NCBI GenBank assembly: GCA_030549335.1
Contig: CM060198.1
Location: 372,001 to 436,000, forward strand
Source: Pontederia crassipes
Taxonomy: Eukaryota > Streptophyta > Magnoliopsida > Commelinales > Pontederiaceae
Direction of reading: 5' to 3'
Length of the DNA stretch: 64,000 nt
Shown here piece by piece: positions 21,624 to 33,379 of this stretch (positions are counted from its first letter, which is position 1; every line of letters begins with the position of its first letter). The notes beneath the pieces were generated by a model. It saw nothing but the letters and a program-made list of their open reading frames with translations, was not told the DNA's origin and made no database searches. The position numbers and the translations under genes are program-made.

Positions 21624-22497
21624 TATAACGACTCTATGTGACACTCAACTGGTGGGCATGCGATGAACTCTTCCAGTCACCCTTACACTTCTTGAGTGCA
21701 TGGGTCTACAGAGCTAACATTTCATTTCCGTTGCATGGCTCCAAAGTTATCAAGATCATGATCTTGATCATAAGATTCTACTTAGGATCTTAATTGTGAT
21801 CTTCATCAACTGCAACATAATTTTTGGAGAAGTAAGAGGAAGATGATTAGTTATAATTAGAATTTTAAAGATATTTTTGAAAAAAACTTTATTATCATCA
21901 TATATTAAAAGTTATTTATGTAACGGTACTCCATATTAATCATATTATTATAATTTTTTATCAATTCATATTAAATTACTAATATCTAAGTTATATATAT
22001 ATAGGTGTGTGTGTGCGCACACGCACACGTGCACATTTATGGGAAGCCTTAAGAGGATAGTAGTTAAGTTAACATGATTTATAATCTAAAGCTATTACAA
22101 CTTTATTTAAAATTTATTTGTTTACTTAATTTTGGTATATTAAACTATTTTTTAATATATAAGTGATATCCTATGATTCTAGATATAATCTTACGATATT
22201 CGAATTTCTTTCGATCTTATGCAAGACTCTCATCTTCAATATCTTACATTGATTAACATTTTACACACTTATGGCTACTTGTACTTGTCGTGGGTCTTAC
22301 AAATTTAGTTGTCTCTAACCAACTTTGATTTCTCTATCCAATTCAAACTTTGAAGTATGATCGGTTCATTTTCGTATCTTAACAAAGAGACAAACAACAT
22401 TATTGTGGTGTTTTAATGAAGTGATTATTTTTGCATTTTAGAATCATTTTTGAAACTTGCAAATGGAATTGACGTCTAATTTAAAATGATACTCTTA
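21624..22497. other. AT-rich DNA without a gene
   Basis: No coding region recognised. It contains an alternating purine-pyrimidine tract, mostly GT/GC/CA, at 22005-22034. Confidence 0.6.
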
Positions 22498-24105
22498 GGG
22501 GTCATTTAGCAGCTAGAATGGGAGTTCAATCAAATTTTCGTGAATAATTTGAGTTGACAGATTAGTTCGGAGTGTGTTTGAATATAGTGGAATTTGAAGA
22601 TGAGGTATAAGATAGTTGATGTGATGAGTTGTTTTTTAGTGAGTTTTGAAATAAAAATTGATATTGTAAATATAAAATAAAATATTGTTAATAAATAAAA
22701 AATTTAAAAATTAAAAATTTTGTTAAAAATATATTATTTAAATATAAAATTGGGTTTTTAATAAATTATATGTAGTAAAATATTAATTTTTTTAATGCAA
22801 TAACAAGTAAGAAATAATATTATATTAATATGTTATACTAATTAATTTATATTTAATAAAAAATTATTTTATAAGATACATGTGTGTGAGAAAGAAAATA
22901 AAGAAAGAAAAAAAAGAATAAACGAAATTGAAAAAGACTATCTACATGTCAACTCAAAAAAAAAGTGGTCGGATATGCCATGATTTTAAGTGTCTAATTC
23001 CAATAAAATGGTGGAATCAAGGAAAGAAAAAAGGGGTCACATGACCCCTAATTTTAAAATCGAGTTTCGTATTTGATTCCACCAAACGTCACATCGTTTT
23101 GGTAGGCTGCTGATTCCGCTTGGTTCCAGTTGCCAAATGGGCTTATTGTCATCATAGAATAGGTGCCCTTAACTTTTACCATCCCTAATAAATCGATATG
23201 CCATGATTCAAAATATCAAAACAGATAACATACTACTAAATGAATTAAAAATATCATTTTCAAGTTATTATTTTTCTTAAATTTTATTCACTTTCTTTTT
23301 AACAATTAACAATATCCAGACTAACTTTTCTCATAATTAGACAACCGTGCTCATCTTTTTCACAATCGTTCCCAGTCTTAGCTAAAGATTTGCTTGTCGT
23401 CTTCGCTCAAGATCATAACCAAGTTGATCACGGCCTTGTCATGGCCGTAATAGATGTGTCACGAGCATGACCGTGAACCCTTTCATCAAGTTGATCTCGT
23501 TCGCTCGGTCACGGTCATTCCTAAGATTGGCACGATCGTGCCAACATTTTGGAATCCCGATTTCTAGCTAGAAATTCTAAATTTTTTAGGAAAAAACTTT
23601 AGGAAATCATGTCTATCATCCCTAACATAAAACTTTTATTTTTTTTTTGTCTTTTGGGTTTGACACGACGGTTTCTTTTTTTTCAAAATTCTTTTTCTTT
23701 TCTTTCACACCATATGTTTTATAAAATAAATTATTTAATAAATATAAAATATTCATAATAATGGATTAATATAATATTATTTATTACTTATTATTTCATT
23801 TAAAAATTTTAATATTTCATTAAATATAATTAATTTTAAAATGATTTTTTATATTTAAATAATATATTTTCTAACAAAAATTTTGCCATATTAAAATAAA
23901 ATTATACTTCATAATGATAATAATCATTTTTAATTCAAAACTCACCAAAAATTCATCCATCATATCTATTTTTTCCTATCATATCAACAACCTTATTCCT
24001 CATCTTCAAATTTCACTCCAATCAAACACAATCCGAACTAATCCGTCAATTCAACTATGCATCGAGAACTTAGGAGGAACCACGATTGCATTTCCAAACG
24101 ACCCC
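22498..24105. mobile_element. Long foldback (inverted-repeat) element
   Basis: The left arm (about 22498-22970) and right arm (about 23635-24105) are diverged inverted copies nearly 0.5 kb long. For example GATTAGTTCGGAGTGTGTTT on the left matches GATTAGTTCGGATTGTGTTT on the reverse complement of the right. The ends are GGGGTCATTT and AAACGACCCC. No TSD is clear. The centre holds GGGGTCACATGACCCC (23031-23046) and a TIR-like end near 23140, so a smaller related element may be nested. No protein is encoded. It is a MITE or MULE-like derivative, with superfamily uncertain. Confidence 0.75.
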
Positions 24106-26797
24106 AAAAGGAATTATAGTACAAGATCTTAGATCTAATGCTCGATCATCATGTTTTATACATATAAACATGTAGATCTAAGTATGAAATATATAGATCT
24201 AAACATATGATCAATGCCCCATCAATTGAGAGGGAAGACAGGGGTTGGATCCCTTTACATACATAGGACTTTGATCTCTTTCTTCTTGGTTGATCCCCTG
24301 TCCATGTCCTCGTCCTCCTCAATCTTCTATTTCTTCCTCAATTTTTTAGGGTTGTAGCCGTCGTGAGGGAGGAATAAAAAAAGAGAGGAGAGGAAGGGAT
24401 TGGAGCTTTTTATAAAATCCAACCTAGGGGTTTTAAGATTTTTTCCAAATAATTTCAATGCCCTTCTTTAAACATTGGGATTCTAACATTTAAAACTCTA
24501 AAATTATCCTAAGAGTTAATTACCTAAATTAAACAATAGCAAGATTAAGTTTTTCAGCTGAAAATAAGGAGAAGCCCAGTAATGCAAAGTAATTTAACTA
24601 ATATCTTTTGGAGCCTTTAGTTATAACTAAATAACAAAATTAAAGAGAAGGAATTAAAAGTTTACCAAAGCAAATCAGGAATGGTGTTTCTTAAGCATTC
24701 GGAACTTTCGACTTCTGAAACTAATTAATTTTTCAGTTTTTGGCTTCAATTAAAAGTCACGAAGGCTCTTTCCACATTCCCTTAACAGAGCAAATCAAGG
24801 TCACTATTTTTTGTAAGGACCTTAACTAACCATTGACAATAGAATCCCTAATATCAAAGTTCCTAATTCTAATTCTCTTTGAAATGGAAGGACCTTGATC
24901 ATTGTCTACCTGATCTAACTGAGTTTCCATATCCTACTCAACCGACAAATGATAAAGAACGATCGAAATCCAAATGCCAATAAATTGTTAACTGGATCCT
25001 CAGTTAGAATTGCTATGTGAGATTACTCGAGATCATGACATAATGGCAACAATGAAACTCCAAATATGGTTCATGTTCTTTGATATTCAACCTGCTCCTA
25101 TTTTCCTTTCGGATAATAGATTCACAAAAGTATTAAGGTTTTATCACTTCTCCAACTACCTCCACAAAGACCGAGCAAATTACCTCCTATGGTTCACTGA
25201 ATTAAATACACATGTTACTGTTATCGTTTATTACTAAAATTTAACAGGGAATTACTCATGCATCTTTACAGAGTAGCGCATATCTTAAAACAAATACATT
25301 TCAACACGCAACTAAAGAACAAAAAAAGAAAGGAAACTTAAGATCTGAGGAACAAAGCCATACATTCCTCTTTTGAGATTACAAACATAAAAGAATGAAC
25401 TTGTCAATACATATGTTAAACAATGATTCTCAGTATTGCCACACTATGCACATCTCAGAATCATTTGCGCAAGCTTGCAGAAGGAACTGACTTTTCATTT
25501 TCTACCATCCCTAAGAAGCGTCATGATTCAGAATATCAAACATTACGTCTCAAATACCAGATAACTGATTGCTAAATGAAAGATTATAAAGTTGAAAACA
25601 AGGAGAAAAAAAAACTTTTGCTGGCTCCAGCTTCGGGTACTTCATCTAGATTCCTGCTCTCCCATTGCCTTGGTGGTGAAATCTGCAAACGAGAGATGCG
25701 TCCTCTATGGTTCCTCTTCTCCTTTTCTCTCAACTTGCCAACTGGACATAAAATTCTCCGAAGAACATTTCAACTGAAGGCAAAAAAAAAAAAACATGGG
25801 CATGCGTCGTCTTTGTGGTTGCACACAAGAATATATTTCTTCCCAACGACCAAAGGATCATGTTCAAGGGATAACACTACAGTCCTTCATACGAGAGAAA
25901 GTATAAAGACTTAACATATGAACCTGTCAAGATTAAGCATTAATGTTGACGGACGCAGAGGTTAGCAAATTAAATGTAGGAACGAGAAGATGATGAATGA
26001 AACATGCATGATATATGTGAATATGCAATGAATAACTAGCCTATACATATATAAGAAATTCCCTGTGTAATAACTAGTGATCAGACAATAGTAATTTTTC
26101 AGAAATGCAAATAATACAAGATTATTTGTAAAACCAAAGATCCAATAACTCAAACAAACTATGGTATACATGAATTTGAGAAAGATCTTTAAATCCAAAT
26201 CTGAATCATACCATAACTCTTAGTAATTATTCATTCTGGCAATCAAAAACAAATTAAGAATTGGTCATCACAACTTAATCATAATTTTATTTCTGTTTGA
26301 AAGTATATCAACTATGACAATTTGCAATAGAACACAACCAAATTCAGTGGTTGGATCATCTTACAAAACCTTAAACTTCCACAATCAAATTGATTCATTC
26401 CATTTTATGGTTTTCAACTTCTCAAAATTAAGAGGAGCATTCCCACACGAAGTCTTAGCTCCACTTGACAACCACAGATTTTTCGTTTTACATGCCTAGA
26501 AAGTGTAATCCATTCAATATTGGCTACACTATTAAGCTCAAATGTAAAGGAAAAAAACTTGGTTTTTACACTCAATTTTTCCTAAAAGTTTATGCTGCAA
26601 GATATGGGATACGAATCCATTTTATTTGGAAACTTGTTTTTCTTTCACTTAATATTCTTTTGCATTATTCTTATACTATGTTAGTTTTTGAAATTCATAT
26701 AATCCTCAATTTTAAATTAATTTCTGATGAAGGAATCAGAGTTCGGATTAATTAGTCTATATGTTATGTTATAATTTGTTTATTAAAGGCATGACGT

Positions 26798-26929
26798 AGT
26801 TACAACATGTGAGCTATGTTGCAGATATTTTAAAAGGTCGTATTTCGATATCTTTTCCTTTTGTTAATCAAAGACTTTAGCATTTGAACTTCTCAACTAA
26901 TTAACTTATCATTTTATTTATTGTTTTAA
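26798..26929. repeat. Direct repeat, copy 1
   Basis: About 130 bp, containing CATGTGAGCTATGTTGCAG, a TCGTATTTCGATAT stretch and ACTTATCATTT. It recurs in the same order at 27210-27339, with substitutions and small gaps. Confidence 0.7.
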
Positions 26930-27209
26930 TGCTACTTCTCCCTAGCCATCTAAATATCTTTTATTTTGTACTACTTTCTGGTACACTATGGTGAAAGGTT
27001 TACTCAACTGTCACAAGCACTAGACCTTGAAATGGAATGTAACGTTATCATGAGAAATAAAAAGAAGTTAGACTCTATCTTTCAGCGTAAAAATAACTAA
27101 GGCCAAATTGAAGCATGGGACTTGTGGCAGCACAGGAGACTTTCCTCCCAGGAAATTGTTTAATTCTATTGTCGTGGTGAAAAATGAGTTTTGTATTGTT
27201 TATATGATC

Positions 27210-27339
27210 TAGTTACATCATGTGAGCTATGTTGCAGATATTAAAAAGATTGTATTTCAATATTTTTTTGTTAAACAAAAGACTCTAGTCTTTAAACTCC
27301 TTAATTAAGTTATCATTTATCTATCGTGCCATTGTTTTA
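27210..27339. repeat. Direct repeat, copy 2
   Basis: Second copy of 26798-26929, 412 bp downstream of the first. It is diverged but collinear. No TIRs or LTR-like ends mark it as a known transposon class. Confidence 0.7.
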
Positions 27340-28862
27340 GACTTTAGTTCCGAATTGTTTAAACTAATCAAATCAGTTTCTGTATTTCAGAGGACCTCAA
27401 GAAAAAGAGGGCATCCCATAAAAGAACACATGGTAATTTGTTAAATATCTGACTATACTTATGTTGGAAATGAAATCACTGAATATTACATGGTTAGATT
27501 CTGTCATGAAATAGGATTAACCGTCGATACAACGATACAAATTTGTGATGCTTCGAAAAAGTAGGATTAGATGATCGACTTAAGCCAGTTAAAAGTAGAG
27601 TGCCTAACAATTTGAGTATGTGCATGACTAAATTAAAATTTCTTTGTAATCAGTGGTTAACTTTCCATCATGTTCAATATTTTCTTGGTATCATCTTAAT
27701 AGGACTATCATCACTCTGAATGCTCCTAGGAAAAATAGATGTCTTTTAAACGTCCTACTACAAAGCTCAAATACTTATCTGCAGGTTACTTAGATATTTT
27801 AATTTCAGTTCAATATTTTTGTGATCTAAAGGTTAGTTACAATATGATCAAGGCATATTTGGATTTGGAATCTTGTTCTTTACCAGCAGAGGTGATTTTG
27901 GGTAACAAGTCCTTCAGTGATCTTCCGACAAGATCGACTAATCAACATTGATAGACACTGATAGTGGTGCATTTGAAGATAGCATTTGTTGAGTTCTGGA
28001 CACTAAAATGGCAACGCTGCCCAAAGTGAAAATATGGCTGAGAAACCTGTGGTTGTTTTGGAAAGGGCATGCAAAATGTAGTATTAGAAAGATGTGTCAT
28101 GTAGTAAACATAATGACTACAATCTTGATTTTGTAACTTTGCCTGTCATAAATGTCAATAAAGCAAACAATATATATAATCATGACATACACTATAATTT
28201 ACAAATTCATAGTTGACATCATGATCGAAACCTTCAAATTGTGAAAAAGAGAGTATCCGAAACTATAGACCCCAAGACAAGGTAGAACCAACCATCAGCT
28301 CTGTGTCGATCTATTTGTCTAACAATTTCAGAAAACATATGATGTGGCGGTTGTGCTTCAATGTTGGAAAAGGCTCTCAATAGTACCATATCCTAAATTT
28401 GACATGTTGGCAATTTTTTGAACTAGATGGTACAATGATGTTTATGGCAAAAAGGATGACCCACTATATTAATAAGGAATGAAGATATAGTCAAAAGTAG
28501 CTGAAAATCTCATGGCTTTCAAGAGATATGAGTACAAAGGGAGTAGCAAAAACCCATACTTCAAAGCTAATGAAATGTTGAAATTAAATAGCTGAAAGTG
28601 TGGGGCAAATTATAGTTTAAGGCTATTGCACATATCAACAAATTTTAACATAACATCAGGAAATCATAATGTGAGAACTGAGATGTTCTCGTCAAACATT
28701 GTATAACCATTTTCTTTAGAAAGTATAACCATATTTTTTACAGAAAGAACTTAAGGCATGTCCAAAACTATAGTTTGCCAAAAGTGTGCAATCATAATGC
28801 CATCAAGAAAGAGTTTTGGTATTTACAATGTACACATGTAGTTTGGCATATGGACCTCATAT

Positions 28863-28931
28863 CTAGTGATGGTTACGTCGAATAATAGCTTGTAAGTAAG
28901 CCTCAGCAGCTTCAACTTCCTTGGTCAGAGC
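28863..28931 (-). pseudogene. Possible short coding remnant (unrecognised)
   Basis: On the - strand a frame reads MALTKEVEAAEAYLQAIIRR and ends RNHH with a TAG at 28863-28865. The amphipathic, protein-like composition differs from the AT-rich surroundings. A TGA lies four codons before the Met. It may be a last-exon fragment or chance. I do not recognise it. Confidence 0.2.
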
Positions 28932-29366
28932 CATTGCATCCAGTCATTTTGTGTCAAGTCAATCTGACGCAGTAGCTTTTTATTTTAAATCAATTATTTT
29001 AATTAAAATTGATATTTTACTCTATTAGTCATCATGTGATAGACATGTGAATAGTAAATTTTTTCACTTAAGTACAATTATTAGACATAGGAGGAATAAT
29101 ATAACTAAAAATGAAGACTCAAATGGTAATGTGCTAACAAATGAGAAACAGATCAAGGATTTTTTTGTCAACCATTATTCTAACCTCTGGGATCATATGA
29201 AGACCACCCCCACTTGATGACGAGTGGCCTCCATTGCCTAACCTAGATCCTTCCTGGCACTCCTAACTAACTACTCCAGTTACAGCTCAAGAAATTAAGG
29301 ATACGCTATGGCTGCGGGTAAAGCTCCAAGGCTAGATGAGTTTACGAATGAGTTTTTTAGGAACTA

Positions 29367-29687
29367 TTGGGATATAATTGGTCCGATATTACGCAGGAAA
29401 TCCATCATTTTTTCAATTCATATACTTTGGCACCTGGATCAGAAAAAATAGCTTTTACCTTTATACCAAAGAAGTCAAACCCTAAAACTGTTACTGACTA
29501 TAGGTCAATATCATTATGTAAAATTGTTACTGACTTTTACTCCGGCTTTCCTTTTGCGAAATTAGTATATAACTATATAAGTAAGCCTTCTATGCCACCA
29601 AGTTTTGCTGGATGGCCTGGTTGGAAGAAGATTTCGAGCATCAAGTTCTTCCTAAAATTCAGGTGTTCTTGTGGAATTGGCACATAA
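29367..29687 (+). pseudogene. LINE reverse transcriptase, N-terminal remnant
   Basis: An open stretch of 106 residues. Its first half matches the conserved start of plant L1 RT (ITQEIHHFFNSY, then IPKKSNPKTVTDYRSISLCK). After about 29560 the sequence jumps to the region in front of the zinc domain, so the palm with its catalytic aspartates is deleted. The host LINE would copy its RNA at the target site. Confidence 0.75.
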
Positions 29688-29868
29688 TCGTTTGCCTACT
29701 AATCAAATGTTATCCAGATTTAATCCTACCATTATTTCCTCTTGTACCTTCCGTGGCTTTGCATCTGAGACAACAACCCATCTCTTTTTTGAGTGTTCAT
29801 CATCTCGGAGTATTTGGAACACGTTTCAATCTCAAACTAGATTCTTATTTTGCTTTACGAACTCCTAG
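29660..29868 (+). pseudogene. LINE zf-RVT domain
   Basis: In one frame it reads PKIQVFLWELAHNRLPTN and then THLFFECSSSRSIWNTF. This is the typical zinc-binding domain after the RT of plant LINEs, which usually has FLW...RLPT and HLFF.C...W motifs. A frame change relative to 29367-29687 lies around 29640-29670. Confidence 0.75.
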
Positions 29869-30119
29869 ACATCTGGGGATTGGATTCTAGAAGGTCACTT
29901 GTTACCCTCTACTAGTGACCGTGCCCAATTCCAAACTCTTTTTACTTTGGCCTTATGGGGGATCTGGAAATGGAGGAATGATGCTCATTTTCGGTCTAAT
30001 CAGGCAACCACATCCTTGGTTTAGTCACAGATTTTGGCTTCTTATCATGAGTTAAATCCAATCTAGAATACTGAGGGATCTTCCCCATCTAATCCTGTAT
30101 TTACCTACTCCTGGTTCAA

Positions 30120-31871
30120 ACTGAATTCGGATGGCTCATTTGTGAGCGCCTCATGGAGAGGGGGGGGGGGGGGGGCAGGCTATATTGTGAGATCGGTTAA
30201 CTCTAGTTTTGATGCGCAGGGCCTCTCAACGAGAGATTCAATTCTGCGTTTGGAGGTGGAAATTTGGGGAGTAAATTTCAATCATGGTCATTTAACTTAA
30301 GGGGTGTTTCCGATAAGGTCTTCAAACTTCATTTTGTAACACCAAGGTCATCAAACTTTAGAAATATTTCATCCACGGTCATCAAACCAGTTATAGTCAA
30401 TAAACCTGTTAATCACTATCGTGACACTGACATGGATGCTTACGTGGCACCACGTCAACATTTTCTCTCTCCTTCGTATCAGATTAAAAAAATAAAAAAT
30501 TCCATGTCAAATTTTTTTTCTCTGTCCAAACTTAATTTTGTATCTATATGGTCAGCCAACTTTTCAAAACTTTCAGATAAGGTTATTCAACTTTCCAATT
30601 TTTCAATCATGGTCATCATTAAAAGTTTAAAATAAAAAATTGAAGGCACTTAGACTAAATCCGTACATTTTTTAGCATGACTCACTCGGATCGAGCCGAC
30701 CAAATTTTTAATGTGTATTAAATATATAATTTTATGATAATTAATATTTTTATTTAAGGAAATAAACATTAAAATAATAACATATCGATTATATTTTTTT
30801 CATAAAATTTGAAATAATAAAAAAATACTATAATTAGAAAAATAAAAATATTTTTTCGCATGAGATTCCATTAGAGGCCCAACCAAATCGTACTGGATCA
30901 TCTAGCTGGGTGCTATGCACGGCCTAACATCTAGCGGATTGTTGAGCCATATACAATTTTTTATATAATATTATGATAATTAATATTTTTTATTTTTAAT
31001 ATTATGATAATTAATAAATTGTCTCAACAATCCGTTGGATCTCATGCCCAACACTCCGCTAGACGACCCTGTTAGTATAATATTTTTTAGTATTTAAATT
31101 TTAGGGAAAGAAATATAATTGATATGTTATTATTTTATTTTTTTATTTTTTTAGTTAAAAATTATTAATTATCATAATATTATATATTTTGTACACTTTA
31201 AAAATTTGGTCATCTCGATTCAAGTGAGTTGTGCCAAAAAATGTACCGAGTTAGTCTAAGTGCTTTTAATTTTTTATTTATTTTTATATTATTTTTTATT
31301 TTAAGCTTTTAATGATGATCATGATTGAAAATTTGGAAAGTTGAATGATTTTATATGAAAATTTTGAAAAGTTGGATGACCATGTAGATACAAAATTAAG
31401 TTTGGATGGAGCAGAGAGGAAAAAATGTTGATGTGACATTTTTTTTATGTGATGCCACGTAATCATCCACGCCAGCAGTTAACAAGTTTATTAACTATAA
31501 CCGGTCGTGATGATCGCGGATGAAATATTTCTAAAGTTCGATGACCTTTGTGTTACAAAATGAAGTTGGATGACCTTACTGGGGACACCACCTAAGTTGG
31601 ATGACCATAGATGAAATTTACTCGAAGTTTGGGCAATGCTTCAGGTCTTCTACACTGCCGATGGCTTGGAATTCAAAGCCTCATTCTAGAGACGGATGTT
31701 GAAGTTGCTGTGGCAATTATTAATCGGAAAGCTCCTTGTCCGTGGCACATTAGAAGATGTGTTAACGATATTTGGGTCATCAATGCCAACTCGTCAAATT
31801 TTGTTTGTAAACATGTTAGTCGGAACGTTAATTTGGAGGCTGATATGTTAGCATCTTTTGGTAGGAGATAA
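30120..31871 (+). pseudogene. LINE RNase H domain split by a foldback element
   Basis: The first part (30120-30268) has LNSDGSFV and AGYIVRS, the second (31634-31871) has LILETDVEVAVAIIN and HVSRNVNLEADMLA. These are the RVT_3 motifs with D, E, D and a late D. Without the 30269-31623 insert and one target duplication the frame is continuous across the join. A 16-G run (30160-30175) sits at the glycine-rich loop and may be an expansion. Confidence 0.8.
30269..31623. mobile_element. Foldback element of Mutator-like type inserted in the LINE
   Basis: The 1355-bp element starts GAGTAAATTTCA and ends TGAAATTTACTC. The arms are about 0.6 kb and pair almost throughout, including the centre (CTAGCGGATTGTTGAG against CTCAACAATCCGTTGG). 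The flanks are GAAATTTGGG (30259-30268) and GAAGTTTGGG (31624-31633), a 10-bp TSD with one mismatch. TSD length and long TIRs suggest a MULE-derived element. It encodes no transposase. Its AAGGTCATC/CATGGTCATC units recur every 30-50 bp along the arms. Confidence 0.85.
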
Positions 31872-32211
31872 AAAACTAGTCATTTTTGGAAGGATTCTCC
31901 ACCTCCTGTGTTCCTCGAGAATCTCTTTGTAAATGATATGGCTTTGGTTGCTGAATGCAATATTATTATTTCCTTTAAAAAAAGTTATAATGGTCCTAAT
32001 TAAAAATAGGTTAATCAAGGGTTGAGGTTGATTAATACTTTTAACTTCTTGTAACCCCACCGATGGAGTTTTCAATCATTATTATCTAACTTTTATCAAA
32101 TTATAAATTTTTGTGGTTTTCTCATAAACCCTAATTGTTTCTCTACCAATCCTTCTTATCTTCTAGTCTGATTTCTCATAATTCTTGCTGGTTTTCACTC
32201 CTTGGTACATC

Positions 32212-32353
32212 AAATTGGTATGAGCAAAAAATCTTACAAAAATTAGGGTTTTCTTTACTTTTGAACCATAGTTGGTCGTGGTAGAGGCCGAGGACGTGGT
32301 AATCTTGGACATCAACCATATATGGCAAAAATTCGATGATTAATGATTGAAGG
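32212..32353 (+). pseudogene. LTR-retrotransposon gag start and primer site, left half
   Basis: AATTGGTATGAGC (32213-32225) resembles the tRNA-iMet primer site TTGGTATCAGAGC. It is followed by a coding-like stretch with RGRGRGNLGHQP, a glycine/arginine-rich start common in plant Gypsy gag proteins. The reading is cut at 32353 by the Gypsy element and resumes at 54953 in a compatible frame (...MIE then ENLLRSV). The other parts of this host element are not recognised. Confidence 0.5.
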
Positions 32354-33379
32354 TGTAACGTCCCGAGATTTTTATTTTTTTTGCTTGCCCAGAAGGCTAT
32401 CTCGGTGATGCCACTCAATTCTATAACTTAACTATGGCCAGTCAACATGCTGATTTACAATAGCGAAGACTTAATTTACAATAATCTTTACAATATGTAG
32501 AAGTTATTTATATAATATCCAATAACTTTGTGGGTTAAGGCTTACATCTATATAATAATGGATCATATATTCATGTGCATGTCACTCGTCAGAGGAGCCA
32601 CTAACCGTCTTACTATCGCCATCACGATCACCTGTACGGTCCAAGTACAATGGCAAAGCCCAATGAGATAATTCAGTACGTAGGGTCACCCATAACAATT
32701 ATCAATATGAACTATGGAACAATATAAATTCTATCAATAAACAATGTATGATTGATCAGGATAATTATATATCAATTAACAATAATCAATTCATCAATCA
32801 AAATAAATATTTATACCATCACTTACTGATGACCAATGTACATTCAATTTAAATCAACTATCCTAAATCAATTATCAATTGGCCATAAGTCAACGAAAGC
32901 CACAATAAATAATTATGAATTATTAATTCTATGAACAATTTATCGATTCAATTATACATCATCCATCATGAAGTAATTCAATTATCAGTCAACCGCTAGG
33001 GCGAAATCAATTATCTATCCACCTTTAGGGCGCAATTCGATTAACGATAATCCATAATATTTCAATTCTATTCAATAATGATTGTCAATTCAATATCAAT
33101 TACCTTTAATCAATCATCCATTGTCTATAGATCAGTGAAGGTCACAATTCGACAATTAACAATTCAATTAACGATCAATTTCCAATTGGCCAAAGGTCAA
33201 TGATTTTATTCTATTTTCTATTCATTTCACCCATATCGAGCCCTCATTTTGCCCCACATTTGGTCAATTATGCATGAAATGCAATAGATTGTGATAACTA
33301 GCTGACCATCCTCATTTTGTAGTCAATTCCATGTACTTAGAGGTTCTGAATGATTAAAATCTGTAAAGTTATCATTTCT

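Larger units (their letters stand above)
24106..28860. other. Low-copy AT-rich region, no recognisable gene
   Basis: Short open frames occur (for example 25576-25914, 26465-26755 and 27739-27951), but none shows a domain I recognise. A TATA-like box followed by a CT-rich leader can be read on the - strand near 24300-24415. Direct repeats lie at 26798-26929 and 27210-27339. A 25500-25560 segment resembles 23175-23235. It could be intergenic DNA or introns. Confidence 0.5.
29080..32090 (+). mobile_element. L1-type LINE, decayed and internally deleted
   Basis: Fragments appear in LINE order: the region before the RT (about 29110-29330), an RT start (IPKKSNPKTVTDYRSISLCK, 29470-29530), a zf-RVT domain (29660-29868) and an RNase H domain (30120-30268 and 31634-31871). 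Most of the RT between about 29560 and 29640 is missing, including the catalytic motifs, and multiple stops occur. A foldback element interrupts the RNase H domain. The 3' end is near 32090. I see no clear poly(A) tail or TSD. Confidence 0.8.

Noticed and set aside
25576-25914. 112-residue + strand frame
   Set aside because: Lysine-rich start from an A-run, no domain, no splice or promoter context. It is probably chance in AT-rich DNA.
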